Origin: an uncultured Flavobacteriaceae bacterium
GTDB lineage: Bacteria > Bacteroidota > Bacteroidia > Flavobacteriales > Flavobacteriaceae
DNA: 64,000 nucleotides
Direction: 5' to 3'
Assembly (NCBI GenBank): GCA_947500525.1
Contig: CANMSH010000005.1
Coordinates: 288,335-352,334, forward strand
The first letter of the stretch is position 1; each line of letters begins with the position of its first letter. Of this stretch, positions 29,084-38,092 are shown piece after piece. Made by a program: the position numbers and the translations under genes. The notes below the pieces were generated by a model that was given only the letters and a program-made list of their open reading frames with translations, made no database searches and was not told the DNA's origin.

Positions 29084-29098
29084 GGGGGGGGGGGGGGG
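29084..29098. repeat. Homopolymer run of 15 G
   Basis: Fifteen consecutive G sit in a very AT-rich region, about 106 bp after the symporter stop and about 516 bp before the susC start. Such tracts are prone to slippage; the length may also be a sequencing artefact. Confidence 0.85.
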
Positions 29099-29204
29099 AT
29101 GCGTTCTGTAAAAAAATTCTAATTTATGTGTAATTTTAAGTAATTTGATAAAAGAATCTCATTCAACTTTTGTAACGCAATAGATAACATATAAAAAGTA
29201 TAAT

Positions 29205-31019
29205 TTACAAGATATTGGCACTAATTTTCTTCCAAACCTTAACCAATAAAAAGCCTGACACTATCGCAACTCCTGTAAGAACAAGTGCCTCAATTGTTTT
29301 TCCATAGATCCAGTATCCTGTGGCGAAAAGGCAGCTATAAATTAACACACAACCTAAAAGCATCGCCCACAAACCGGAAGGCACACTCCATTTACGATTA
29401 TGTTCAGCAATCTCTATAGAATTTTCTTTAGCATCAATTAAAACCTTTGACCATCCTGGTCCTCCTGGTTGAATTTTTTTGTAAAAATTATACAACACCT
29501 CATTGCTTTCGGGCTGCGTCATAAAAGTAGCCGCCAACCATACAATAGTTGTTACAACCACGACAAAGGGGAACTCTGCCCAATCTGGGAAAACGCCATT
29601 CTCGGGATCAAACAAATATGCTTTCAATGGTGTTAACGCCAACGCTAGTGACAATATACCCGATGCAAACATTGCCGTTATCTCACTCCAGGCATTGATT
29701 CGCCACCAAAACCATCTTAAAATAAAAATCAAACCAGTACCCGCACCAAAAACTAATAGCAAGTTAAAGATTTGTAATGCATTTTGTAATAATAATGCCA
29801 ATATAGCGCTGAGTACCATTAAAATCACTGTCGAAATTCTTCCTACAGCCACCAATTTTTTCTCGGATGCATCAGGATTGATTTGCCGTTTATAAAAATC
29901 ATTTACCATATAAGACGCCCCCCAATTTAATTGTGTAGAAATTGTACTCATATAAGCCGCAATCAAAGAGGTTAGCACGAGACCTAACAGGCCACTAGGC
30001 AATTTTGTTAGCATCGCAGAATAGGCTAAATCATGACCTAGTTTATCATCTGCAATACTTGGAAATGCCTCTTGAATACTCGCCAAATCAGGAAAAACAA
30101 CCAATGATGCAAGGGCAACTAAAATCCATGGCCAAGGGCGTAATGCATAATGCATAATATTAAAAAAGAATGTGGCTCCTATGGCATGATTTTCATTTTT
30201 CGCAGCTAACATACGTTGCGCGATATAACCTCCACCTCCTGGTTCAGCTCCAGGATACCAAGAGCTCCACCATTGAACAGCTAAAGGAATAATCAATAGC
30301 GTTATAAAAGCTTTCTTATCACTAAAGTTGGGTAAAAAAGATAACTTATCCACCACATTTTCATTCGTAACAAGTGCTTCAAGACCTCCTACTTCGGGCA
30401 AATTCACTAAATAATAAGCGGCTCCTATTGCACCTCCCATCGCAACAAAAAATAAAATAAAATCGGTATACACTACACCTCTAAAACCTCCTACAGCACT
30501 AAATATAACCGTCACTAAACCAGCGCTTACTACGGTTTGCCAAGGCTCTAAACCTAGCATAATACCACCTATCTTTATCGCTGCTAATGTAACGGCTGAC
30601 ATGGTGATAACATTAAAAATTACACCTAAATAAATAGCTCTGAATTTTCTTAAAAAAGTAGCTGGTTTTCCACCATAGCGCAATTCGTAAAATTCAATAT
30701 CTGTATTTACATTCGATTTTCGCCACAACTTTGCATACACAAATACGGTTAACAAACCTGTAATTAAAAAGGCCCACCACACCCAATTTCCAGAAACTCC
30801 ATTTGTACGCACAATATCTGTTACTAAGTTCGGAGTATCTGTAGAAAAAGTTGTAGCAACCATTGAGAGACCTAATAACCACCAAGGCATAGTTCTTCCC
30901 GATAGAAAAAATTCAGTAGAGTTTTTGCCTGATTTTTTAGACACGTAAACACCTATAAATAAAGTTATTGAAAAGAAAATTATGATAAATGCATAATCAA
31001 TTGTACTCAATGATATCAT
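29205..31019 (-). CDS. Sodium:solute symporter (SSS family)
   Basis: A 604-residue inner-membrane carrier with about 13-14 hydrophobic segments. The N-terminus has SGRTMPWWLLGLSMVATTFS, with the SSS family's Ser/Thr-rich sodium site region, and ITGLLTVFVYAKLWRKSNV. The central part contains GGFRGVVYTDFILFF, the typical helix-6 block. The long form and neighbours suggest uptake of an amino sugar such as GlcNAc or chitobiose, but the substrate is not shown by sequence. It is in the amino-sugar locus between susC and a LytTR pair on the same strand, with a 637-bp gap to susC. Confidence 0.92.
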   Translation of the reverse strand: MISLSTIDYAFIIIFFSITLFIGVYVSKKSGKNSTEFFLSGRTMPWWLLGLSMVATTFSTDTPNLVTDIVRTNGVSGNWVWWAFLITGLLTVFVYAKLWRKSNVNTDIEFYELRYGGKPATFLRKFRAIYLGVIFNVITMSAVTLAAIKIGGIMLGLEPWQTVVSAGLVTVIFSAVGGFRGVVYTDFILFFVAMGGAIGAAYYLVNLPEVGGLEALVTNENVVDKLSFLPNFSDKKAFITLLIIPLAVQWWSSWYPGAEPGGGGYIAQRMLAAKNENHAIGATFFFNIMHYALRPWPWILVALASLVVFPDLASIQEAFPSIADDKLGHDLAYSAMLTKLPSGLLGLVLTSLIAAYMSTISTQLNWGASYMVNDFYKRQINPDASEKKLVAVGRISTVILMVLSAILALLLQNALQIFNLLLVFGAGTGLIFILRWFWWRINAWSEITAMFASGILSLALALTPLKAYLFDPENGVFPDWAEFPFVVVVTTIVWLAATFMTQPESNEVLYNFYKKIQPGGPGWSKVLIDAKENSIEIAEHNRKWSVPSGLWAMLLGCVLIYSCLFATGYWIYGKTIEALVLTGVAIVSGFLLVKVWKKISANIL

Positions 31020-31139
31020 CTCGGTAAGGTTTTAAAAGTTGGTAATTTACTAAAATAATGAAGTAAACGACATATAATTTCTATGACCAACGTCATATAA
31101 TAGCTAGACATCTATATTCTTAATACCAAAGTTGTTTTG

Positions 31140-31847
31140 TTAATTATTTAAAATTACCTGTTTTGCGTGATTTACATATTTTCGCCCAATAGGAATTTTT
31201 TTAGAAGAAATTTCAACTAAATTTCCTTCTAAACTTAACACCTTGTTGATGGCAATTGTATACGATCTATGAATTCTTAGGAAGTTCTCACTCGGCAATT
31301 CATCGGTGACACTTGTAAGTGATTTGTGAACTAAATAATTTCCGGTAACGGTAATAATTTTTATATAATCTTTTAAACTTTCAATGTATAAGATGTCATC
31401 AAACTTTATCTTCACTAATTTCTTATCTACTTTAAAAAATATAAAGCCTTCATCATTTGTATCGTCAATCTTCTTAGAACCTTTTAAGAGATGTACCTTT
31501 TGAGTCACTTTGTTAATGGTCTTTAAAAACCTTGTAAAGGGTATTGGCTTTACTAAATAATCTAACACATCTAAATCATAACTCTCTAGAGCATGTTCTC
31601 TATAAGCAGTTGTAATAACGACGTTCGTTTTCACATCGAGATTTCTAATAAACTCGAGACCATTCATCTTGGGCATATTGATGTCTAGAAAAATAACATC
31701 AATGTCATTCTCTTTAATCGTTTCTATAGCTTCTAACGGATTGTTAAAAGCATTTACCAGATTAAAATTAGGAAATTCAATCAAGTAATTACTAACAATC
31801 TTAATTGCTAAGGGTTCATCATCAATTATGATACACTTAATTTCCAT
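31140..31847 (-). CDS. LytTR-family response regulator
   Basis: A 235-residue regulator with a receiver domain (D9-D10 and phospho-acceptor D55 in FLDINMP, Lys in LVKPIP) and a C-terminal LytTR DNA-binding domain (about 135-232; DDILYIESLKDYIKIIT and ENFLRIHRSYTIAIN). Its gene starts directly after the stop of the kinase gene (TAAATG with no gap), so the two are translationally coupled. The position between the symporter and nagB suggests it controls the amino-sugar genes. Confidence 0.94.
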   Translation of the reverse strand: MEIKCIIIDDEPLAIKIVSNYLIEFPNFNLVNAFNNPLEAIETIKENDIDVIFLDINMPKMNGLEFIRNLDVKTNVVITTAYREHALESYDLDVLDYLVKPIPFTRFLKTINKVTQKVHLLKGSKKIDDTNDEGFIFFKVDKKLVKIKFDDILYIESLKDYIKIITVTGNYLVHKSLTSVTDELPSENFLRIHRSYTIAINKVLSLEGNLVEISSKKIPIGRKYVNHAKQVILNN

Positions 31848-32894
31848 TTAAATAGGAATTTTTAAATTGACATTAAATTCTTGTTCAAATATATTCGTTT
31901 TCAACATATAGTTTTCGTCATATAATAATTTCAGTCTTCGTTGTACATTTAAAATACCGATACCATGCTTACTATTTAATATTGTTTTGCTATTTTTATT
32001 AAAATTGTTTTTTACAGAAAACGCCAATTGTTCGTTCATTTTTTCAAAATTAATTTCTACGCTCATTCTATCATTCTCTTTCGTTCCATGTTTAAAACAA
32101 TTTTCAATGAATGGCAAGAAAAGTAATGGCGGCACATAAACGTCATCAATATTTCCAACAATATCGAGGTCATATGTGACCGAATTACCAAACCTCAATT
32201 CTTCTAATTCCAAGTAATTATGAATATAATTTATTTCTTTCAGTAAACTAATTTTTGGTTCTTTTGCATCATATAAAACATATTGCATAATCTCTGAAAG
32301 TTTCAGGATCATTTCTGGTGCTTTATCAGATTTTTCGATACTCAAAGCATATAAATTATTTAAGGTATTAAAAAAGAAATGAGGTTGAATTTGAGTTTTT
32401 AGAAAGTTTAATTCTGTTCTCAATTGAACTTCTTGTAATTGTTCTCTTCGTTTTCTTTCAAAAATCCAATCGGCCGTAAGCTTTATAGTGGTTACCAATC
32501 CAACATCATAGATACCGGTTAGAAAAACGACTAAAACATGGTTAAATGAATATGCTTTCTGAGGTGTATCAGATTCTGGCCAAACGTTTTCATTAATTAA
32601 CCAGTAAATTAACTCTGTTCTCACAACATAGAATATACAAAGTGCCAATAAGAAACCTATCAAATATTTTGTATAGCTCTTCTTTAAAACAAACCTTGGA
32701 AATAGTATGTAGATATTTACATAGACCAAAATCATGCTCATGGTAAACGTAACCAAGTTCGATTTAAAAGAATACCAATAGTCTTGAAAATAGCTTCCCC
32801 AACGAATAACATTAAAAATAAAATAGCTTAACCAAAATATCACGTGATACTTTAGAGGAATGGTATAACTAGAATTTTTTAAAGATTTTATCAA
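31848..32894 (-). CDS. LytS-type sensor histidine kinase
   Basis: A 348-residue kinase with four predicted membrane helices (about 15-150) and no large periplasmic sensor. The His_kinase domain contains TQIQPHFFFNTLNNLYALSI, with the phospho-acceptor His, and the ATPase region PPLLFLPFIENCFKHG, ending with GIGILNVQRRLKLLY. No ATG exists upstream in frame before a stop (TAA at 32906-32904), so the start is the TTG at 32894 (MIKSLKNSSYTIPLKYHV). It is divergent from nagB across 188 bp. Its partner is the regulator immediately downstream. Confidence 0.9.
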   Translation of the reverse strand: MIKSLKNSSYTIPLKYHVIFWLSYFIFNVIRWGSYFQDYWYSFKSNLVTFTMSMILVYVNIYILFPRFVLKKSYTKYLIGFLLALCIFYVVRTELIYWLINENVWPESDTPQKAYSFNHVLVVFLTGIYDVGLVTTIKLTADWIFERKRREQLQEVQLRTELNFLKTQIQPHFFFNTLNNLYALSIEKSDKAPEMILKLSEIMQYVLYDAKEPKISLLKEINYIHNYLELEELRFGNSVTYDLDIVGNIDDVYVPPLLFLPFIENCFKHGTKENDRMSVEINFEKMNEQLAFSVKNNFNKNSKTILNSKHGIGILNVQRRLKLLYDENYMLKTNIFEQEFNVNLKIPI

Positions 32895-33082
32895 AAGGCT
32901 GCGTTAAATTATGACAGTAATTCGATAAATATAGGAAATATATAAAAGGTAGATACTTAGTTAATGTGACCATAGTTGTTATTTATTATTCGTTTAATGC
33001 CGTTGGTATATAAAATTTTCAAATAAAAGAACATCCTTCTACTTTTGACTTGTCTAATTAACATTATAATATTTAGTCACTT

Positions 33083-35011
33083 ATGAAAGACCCCTTACTA
33101 AATACAAGAGATATTAATTATCAACCAGCTGGGCAATTTGAAGAAACTAGATTCGAAAAAATTCACAATGTGATTTTTGACGATTCTAACGAAGCATCTA
33201 TTACAGTTGCTCAAGAAATTGCACAACTTATTATAAGCAAACAATTAAAAAAGGAAAAATGTATTTTAGGACTTGCAACTGGGTCCTCTCCTATTAAAGT
33301 ATATGAAGAGTTGGTTCGTATGCATAAAGAAGAAGGTTTAAGCTTTCAAAACGTTGTTACTTTTAACTTAGATGAATATTTCCCTATGAATAAAGATAGC
33401 ATTCATAGTTATTTTTACTTTATGCATGAACATCTGTTCAATCATATTGATATTCTTCCTGAGAACGTTCATATACCAGATGGCACCGTACAAAGTGATG
33501 AAGTTTACCAATACTGTATAGATTATGAATTAAAAATCAAAAAAGCGGGAGGCTTAGATTTTCAATTATTAGGAATTGGACGAACGGGTCATATCGGTTT
33601 TAATGAACCTGGATCACATCTAAACTCTGGAACTCGAAGTATTACCCTAGACCATGTAACACGCGCTGATGCAGCTCCTTCCTTTCTGGGTATTGAAAAT
33701 GTACCTCGTAGAGCAATCACAATGGGAATTAGTACAATTCAAAAGGCTAAGAGGGTTGTCTTATTGGCGTGGGGAATTAATAAAGCTCAGATTTTAAAGG
33801 AGACTATAGAAGATGAAGTCTCATCAGCTGTCCCTGCCACTTATTTGCAACTGCATTCAAATACAACTTTTGTACTAGATAAAGAAGCTTCTTCAGAACT
33901 TACAAGAGTAAAAACCCCTTGGTTAGTATCTTCTTGTATTTGGACAGAAGATTTAAAAAGAAAAGCTGTAGTTTGGTTGAGCGAAACATGGCAAAAATCG
34001 GTCTTAAAACTTACCGATAAAGATTATAACGATAATGGAATGTCTGGATTGCTTGTTGAAGAGGGAACTGCCTACGATTTAAATATAAAAATGTTTAACA
34101 AATTACAACATACCATTTCTGGATGGCCTGGAGGCAAACCTAATGCCGATGATACGAATCGCCCTGAACGTTCAAAACCAGCAAAAAAGAGAGTGATTAT
34201 TTTTAGTCCGCATCCGGATGATGATGTAATTTCAATGGGAGGTACTTTTGACAGACTGGTAGAGCAAGGTCATGATGTACATATTGCTTACCAAACCTCA
34301 GGAAATATAGCTGTATCGGATGAAGAAGCGTTAAAATTTGCCGAAGTACATAAACTCTTAAGTACTTCATCTAATACATCAGATGACATTATTAACAGTA
34401 TTCAAACAAAAGAGAAAAACAGCATTGATAGTATTTCTGTAAGAAAATTAAAGGGAGCCATTCGTCGAAGTGAATCGCTGGCGGCGACGCGCTATCTAGG
34501 GCTTTCAGATACAAACGTTCACTTCTTAGATTTGCCATTTTATGAGACAGGTACTATTAAAAAAAATAAACTTGGCACCAAAGATATTGATATTATGTGC
34601 GATCTTGTTAAGAAGATAAAGCCGCATCAAATCTATGCCGCTGGTGATTTGGCCGATCCTCATGGAACACATAGAGTTTGTTTAGATGCTTTATTCGTAG
34701 CTTTGAAAAAACTAAAGCCTCAAAAATTCATGGATGATTGTTGGGTATGGCTCTATCGAGGAGCTTGGCATGAGTGGGAAACGTATGAAATAGACATGGC
34801 TGTACCTATGAGTCCAGATCAAGTATTAAAGAAGAGACATGCGATTTTTTATCATCAATCTCAAAAAGATGGTGTTATGTTTAAGGGAGATGATTCTAGA
34901 GAATTTTGGGTAAGAGTTGAAGATAGAAACAGATTAACAGCAAAAAAATACAACGATTTGGGCCTTGCCGATTACGCAGCCATTGAAGCCTTTAAAAGAC
35001 ACCACTATTAA
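33083..35011 (+). CDS. nagB: Glucosamine-6-phosphate deaminase fused to a PIG-L-like domain
   Basis: A 642-residue two-domain protein, more than twice the usual NagB length. Residues about 1-290 are NagB, which turns glucosamine-6-phosphate into fructose-6-phosphate and ammonia. Visible are the GLATGSSP phosphate loop, LDEYFPM with catalytic D97, and GIGRTGHIGFNEPGS with H170 and E175. T168 replaces the Asp seen in single-domain enzymes. Residues about 370-640 look like a LmbE/PIG-L deacetylase, with HPDDD (377-381) as the zinc site. This long form is known in Bacteroidota. It is followed 17 bp later by the GH20 gene. Confidence 0.93.
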   Translation: MKDPLLNTRDINYQPAGQFEETRFEKIHNVIFDDSNEASITVAQEIAQLIISKQLKKEKCILGLATGSSPIKVYEELVRMHKEEGLSFQNVVTFNLDEYFPMNKDSIHSYFYFMHEHLFNHIDILPENVHIPDGTVQSDEVYQYCIDYELKIKKAGGLDFQLLGIGRTGHIGFNEPGSHLNSGTRSITLDHVTRADAAPSFLGIENVPRRAITMGISTIQKAKRVVLLAWGINKAQILKETIEDEVSSAVPATYLQLHSNTTFVLDKEASSELTRVKTPWLVSSCIWTEDLKRKAVVWLSETWQKSVLKLTDKDYNDNGMSGLLVEEGTAYDLNIKMFNKLQHTISGWPGGKPNADDTNRPERSKPAKKRVIIFSPHPDDDVISMGGTFDRLVEQGHDVHIAYQTSGNIAVSDEEALKFAEVHKLLSTSSNTSDDIINSIQTKEKNSIDSISVRKLKGAIRRSESLAATRYLGLSDTNVHFLDLPFYETGTIKKNKLGTKDIDIMCDLVKKIKPHQIYAAGDLADPHGTHRVCLDALFVALKKLKPQKFMDDCWVWLYRGAWHEWETYEIDMAVPMSPDQVLKKRHAIFYHQSQKDGVMFKGDDSREFWVRVEDRNRLTAKKYNDLGLADYAAIEAFKRHHY

Positions 35012-35028
35012 TAACTTATTTATATATC

Positions 35029-36954
35029 ATGAAAAGAATCCTTTTTATTTTAATTTCGTTAACCATACTATCCTGTGCTCAGCAGGAAGAAAAAAACATT
35101 GATGCATACGAACCAAGTATTATTCCGCAGCCTGTCACTTATGAAAGTACAGACGATACTTTCGTGATTTCTAAAAACATCAATTTAGATGTGAAAGTAG
35201 AAGATGATCAAGCGCAAACCTATGTAAATGGATTTATTGATTTTCTAACTAGTGCAGCTATTTCTACCAATGCCAGTACCTCCGATAATACGATCAGTAT
35301 TAACCTCAACGAAACTGAAAAGGAAGCTATTGGTAGTGAAGGATATGATCTAGAAATAACTAAAAATAGTATCTCACTCTCTGCGAATAAAGCTGCTGGG
35401 ATTTTTAATGGTTTACAAACGTTAAAACAATTTTTCCCTGTAGGATTTAAATATGACGAAACCAATAAAATTGCCTTAAAAGGTGCCAATATATCTGATT
35501 ACCCCCGTTTTGCTTGGCGCGGATTAATGTTGGATGTTAGTCGACATTTCTTTAGTGTAGAAGATGTAAAATCGTATATCGATAAAATGTCTCATTATAA
35601 ACTCAATACATTTCATTGGCATCTCACAGACGATCAAGGATGGCGTATTGAAATAAAATCACTACCAAAACTAACCGAAATTGGTGCTTGGCGCGTTGAA
35701 AGACATGGTCGTTTTGGGAGCTCTAGACCCTATCCCAAACCAGGAGAAAAAGCAACTTATGGTGGTTTCTATACACATGAACAAATCAAAGATATTGTAC
35801 AATATGCCAGTGATAGAAATATTACGATTGTTCCAGAAATTGATATGCCTGGACATATGATGGCAGCGTTGGCAGCTTATCCAGAAATGTCGGTTAAAAA
35901 AGAGAAGAAGTTTGTAGCTCCGGGTTCAAAATTTTCTGAATGGTATGGTAACGGAAAGTTTAAAATGCTGATTGAGAATACCTTGAATCCAGCTGATGAA
36001 AAAGTATATGAATTCATTGATAAAATCTTTACTGAAGTTGCAGAACTTTTTCCAGGTGAATATATACACATGGGAGGTGATGAAGCTTATCATGGCTATT
36101 GGGAAGCAGACCCAACGGTGAGAAGTTTCATGAAAAAGAATGGTATTAAGGATAGTCATGAACTACAAAGTTACTTTGTGAAAAGAGTTGAAAAGATTAT
36201 TAGTAGTAAAGGCAAAAAAACCATTGGTTGGGATGAAATATTAGAAGGTGGTTTAGCAGACGGAGCTGCAGTAATGAGTTGGCGAGGTATAGCTGGAGGT
36301 ATTGAGGCAGCGAAACTAGGACATAATGTGGTGATGTCACCAACTACTTTTGTTTATTTGGATTACACTCAAGGAGACTATAGTGTTGAAAATAAGATTT
36401 ATGCCGACTTAAGTTTAGAGAAGACCTATAGTTTTGAACCTGTCCCAGAAGGCATCGATGCTAAATATATTTTAGGTGGACAAGGAAATCTATGGACCGA
36501 AGTAGTCCCTAATTTACAATACGCTTACTATATGACATATCCTAGGGCATTTGCTATTAGTGAAACTTTTTGGAGTCCAAAAGAAAAGAAAAACTGGGAG
36601 AGTTTTATAGATCGTACTGAAGCTCATTTCGCACGATTTGATACCGAAAATAATAACATTTCTAAGGCTGTTTTAGACCCTATTGTTCGCACATATACCG
36701 AAGACGGTAAAATGATGTGCACATTGGTGAATAATGCAACAGGTACAGATATTTATTATACGATAGATAATACATACCCTGCAAAATTCGGAACTAAATA
36801 TACAGGAGCTTTTGAAGTGCCAAAAGGGAGTTTGAGCCTACACACACAAACTGTAAGAAACGGGAAAGCCATTGGTCGTCAATTAAAAATAAAACGTGAA
36901 GATTTAACAAAAAGAGTAGAACGAAAAGAACGGGTATTAATCGCTGAAGATTAA
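35029..36954 (+). CDS. Beta-N-acetylhexosaminidase, GH20 lipoprotein
   Basis: A 641-residue glycosidase that releases terminal GlcNAc (or GalNAc) from oligosaccharides. Lipobox TILSC, Cys16 lipidated, places it in the periplasm or at the outer membrane. The GH20b N-terminal domain spans about 30-155. The catalytic barrel has HWHLTDDQGWRIEIKSLPKL and MGGDEAYH with the catalytic pair D351-E352. A C-terminal beta domain containing DIYYTIDNTYPAKFGTKYTG (about 560-600) looks like a chitobiase/HexB-type C-terminal domain. It is co-transcribed with nagB and supplies its substrate pathway. Confidence 0.96.
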   Translation: MKRILFILISLTILSCAQQEEKNIDAYEPSIIPQPVTYESTDDTFVISKNINLDVKVEDDQAQTYVNGFIDFLTSAAISTNASTSDNTISINLNETEKEAIGSEGYDLEITKNSISLSANKAAGIFNGLQTLKQFFPVGFKYDETNKIALKGANISDYPRFAWRGLMLDVSRHFFSVEDVKSYIDKMSHYKLNTFHWHLTDDQGWRIEIKSLPKLTEIGAWRVERHGRFGSSRPYPKPGEKATYGGFYTHEQIKDIVQYASDRNITIVPEIDMPGHMMAALAAYPEMSVKKEKKFVAPGSKFSEWYGNGKFKMLIENTLNPADEKVYEFIDKIFTEVAELFPGEYIHMGGDEAYHGYWEADPTVRSFMKKNGIKDSHELQSYFVKRVEKIISSKGKKTIGWDEILEGGLADGAAVMSWRGIAGGIEAAKLGHNVVMSPTTFVYLDYTQGDYSVENKIYADLSLEKTYSFEPVPEGIDAKYILGGQGNLWTEVVPNLQYAYYMTYPRAFAISETFWSPKEKKNWESFIDRTEAHFARFDTENNNISKAVLDPIVRTYTEDGKMMCTLVNNATGTDIYYTIDNTYPAKFGTKYTGAFEVPKGSLSLHTQTVRNGKAIGRQLKIKREDLTKRVERKERVLIAED

Positions 36955-37011
36955 GAACATCTTTAGAGCTAAACAGTACGTTTTTACTAAATAATTCTTT
37001 TTTTGATAGTT

Positions 37012-37044
37012 AAAGACAACATCTACATATTGGGTGTTGTCTTT
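37012..37044 (+). terminator. Terminator of nagB-GH20 operon
   Basis: AAAGACAACA (37012-37021) pairs with TGTTGTCTTT (37035-37044), followed by more T. It ends the nagB-hexosaminidase unit. Confidence 0.85.
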
Positions 37045-37108
37045 TTTATTTAACTTCGTTCTAAATGCTAAAGCATAGGTCAAGCCTAACCAAGATTTTT
37101 ATATAACA

Positions 37109-37942
37109 ATGAATGCTGTTAAGTTTCAATTAAAACAAGCGAATCAATTTTTACCTCATATTTTGCTAGTTGCCATTGGCATAGGAACAGCCAATTATAT
37201 TCTTAACGGCAATTTAAATTGGATGCAATGGGTTATCCAATCTATTTCAACTAGTTTTATTATTGGTTATACTTTAGTTCTTGTTGGGTATAACAAACCT
37301 TGGTTTACATACTATTTCACATCAAACAACAGATTACTTTTGTTTATATTTTTCGTTTTCTTTTTAGCTGGTGTCATAGCCACAGAAATAGAACATTTGA
37401 TTCGATCGCTTGTGTTTCGCAACCAGCCATTTACGCCCTTTTCATCAGGTAAAATGTATTTGTTTAATGGTATCATCTCTTTGATTCTAGGATATAGCTT
37501 TTTTTTAAGTGATTTTCTGAAAAGAAAAAGCGTTGACCATATTGAAAGTGGCGAAAAAGTGGAATCTCCAAAAACAGAAGGTGATATACTTTTAAATAAC
37601 AATACAACTATCACCAATATACCTGTTAAACAGGGAGACAACATCTTTTTGATCTCCATCGAAGAAATAGCATATTTTGAAGCTTTTGATAACTATTCTT
37701 TTGTTTTCAATCTACTAGGAGAAAAAAAGCTTTGTGATTATTCACTGATATTTTTAGAAAAGCGTTTGACGAAAAATTTTTCTAGAATACATAGAAAGTA
37801 TATAGTAAATGAAGATCACATCAAACAAATCAAACCTCATCTAAATGGTCGCTATCGCATCATTTTTAATAACAAATTAGATCCTATTACTAGCAGCAAA
37901 GGATATGCAACTTCCATTAGAAAGCTGATTAAAATTCAGTAG
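37109..37942 (+). CDS. Membrane-anchored LytTR DNA-binding regulator
   Basis: A 277-residue regulator with no receiver domain. Four hydrophobic helices occupy about residues 15-150. A charged linker leads to a LytTR DNA-binding domain (about 180-275) with EEIAYFEAFDNYSFVFNL and SRIHRKYIVNEDHIKQIKP. Being membrane-tethered, it may sense a signal directly. It lies behind a terminator after the amino-sugar genes, so it need not be part of that operon. The partner or target genes are unknown. Confidence 0.86.
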   Translation: MNAVKFQLKQANQFLPHILLVAIGIGTANYILNGNLNWMQWVIQSISTSFIIGYTLVLVGYNKPWFTYYFTSNNRLLLFIFFVFFLAGVIATEIEHLIRSLVFRNQPFTPFSSGKMYLFNGIISLILGYSFFLSDFLKRKSVDHIESGEKVESPKTEGDILLNNNTTITNIPVKQGDNIFLISIEEIAYFEAFDNYSFVFNLLGEKKLCDYSLIFLEKRLTKNFSRIHRKYIVNEDHIKQIKPHLNGRYRIIFNNKLDPITSSKGYATSIRKLIKIQ

Positions 37943-38092
37943 CGTCAATTGTTCACCAATTTTATACCTCCACTTACCCATATTTCGGTTCGTTCACCAT
38001 TTTTGGCTTTTTCAACTTATTAAATTTCAATTATTTGCAGCATTATTATTTTCCTCGATAAAATAATATTACCAATTAAACAGATTCAAGAA

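Larger units (their letters stand above)
28568..29204. promoter_or_regulatory. 637-bp gene-free region upstream of susC
   Basis: No reading frame is credible. Moving left to right it holds a 10-bp tandem repeat in the susC leader (28579-28598, ttagttaaat twice), AT-rich sequence, a perfect 18-bp palindrome (28966-28983), and a run of 15 G (29084-29098). It separates the symporter gene from susC, both on the minus strand, so the susC promoter must lie here. Confidence 0.6.

Noticed and set aside
33040..33047. TACTTTTG as nagB promoter
   Set aside because: It fits the -7 form, but no TTG or TTTG lies 17-20 bp upstream; left unannotated.
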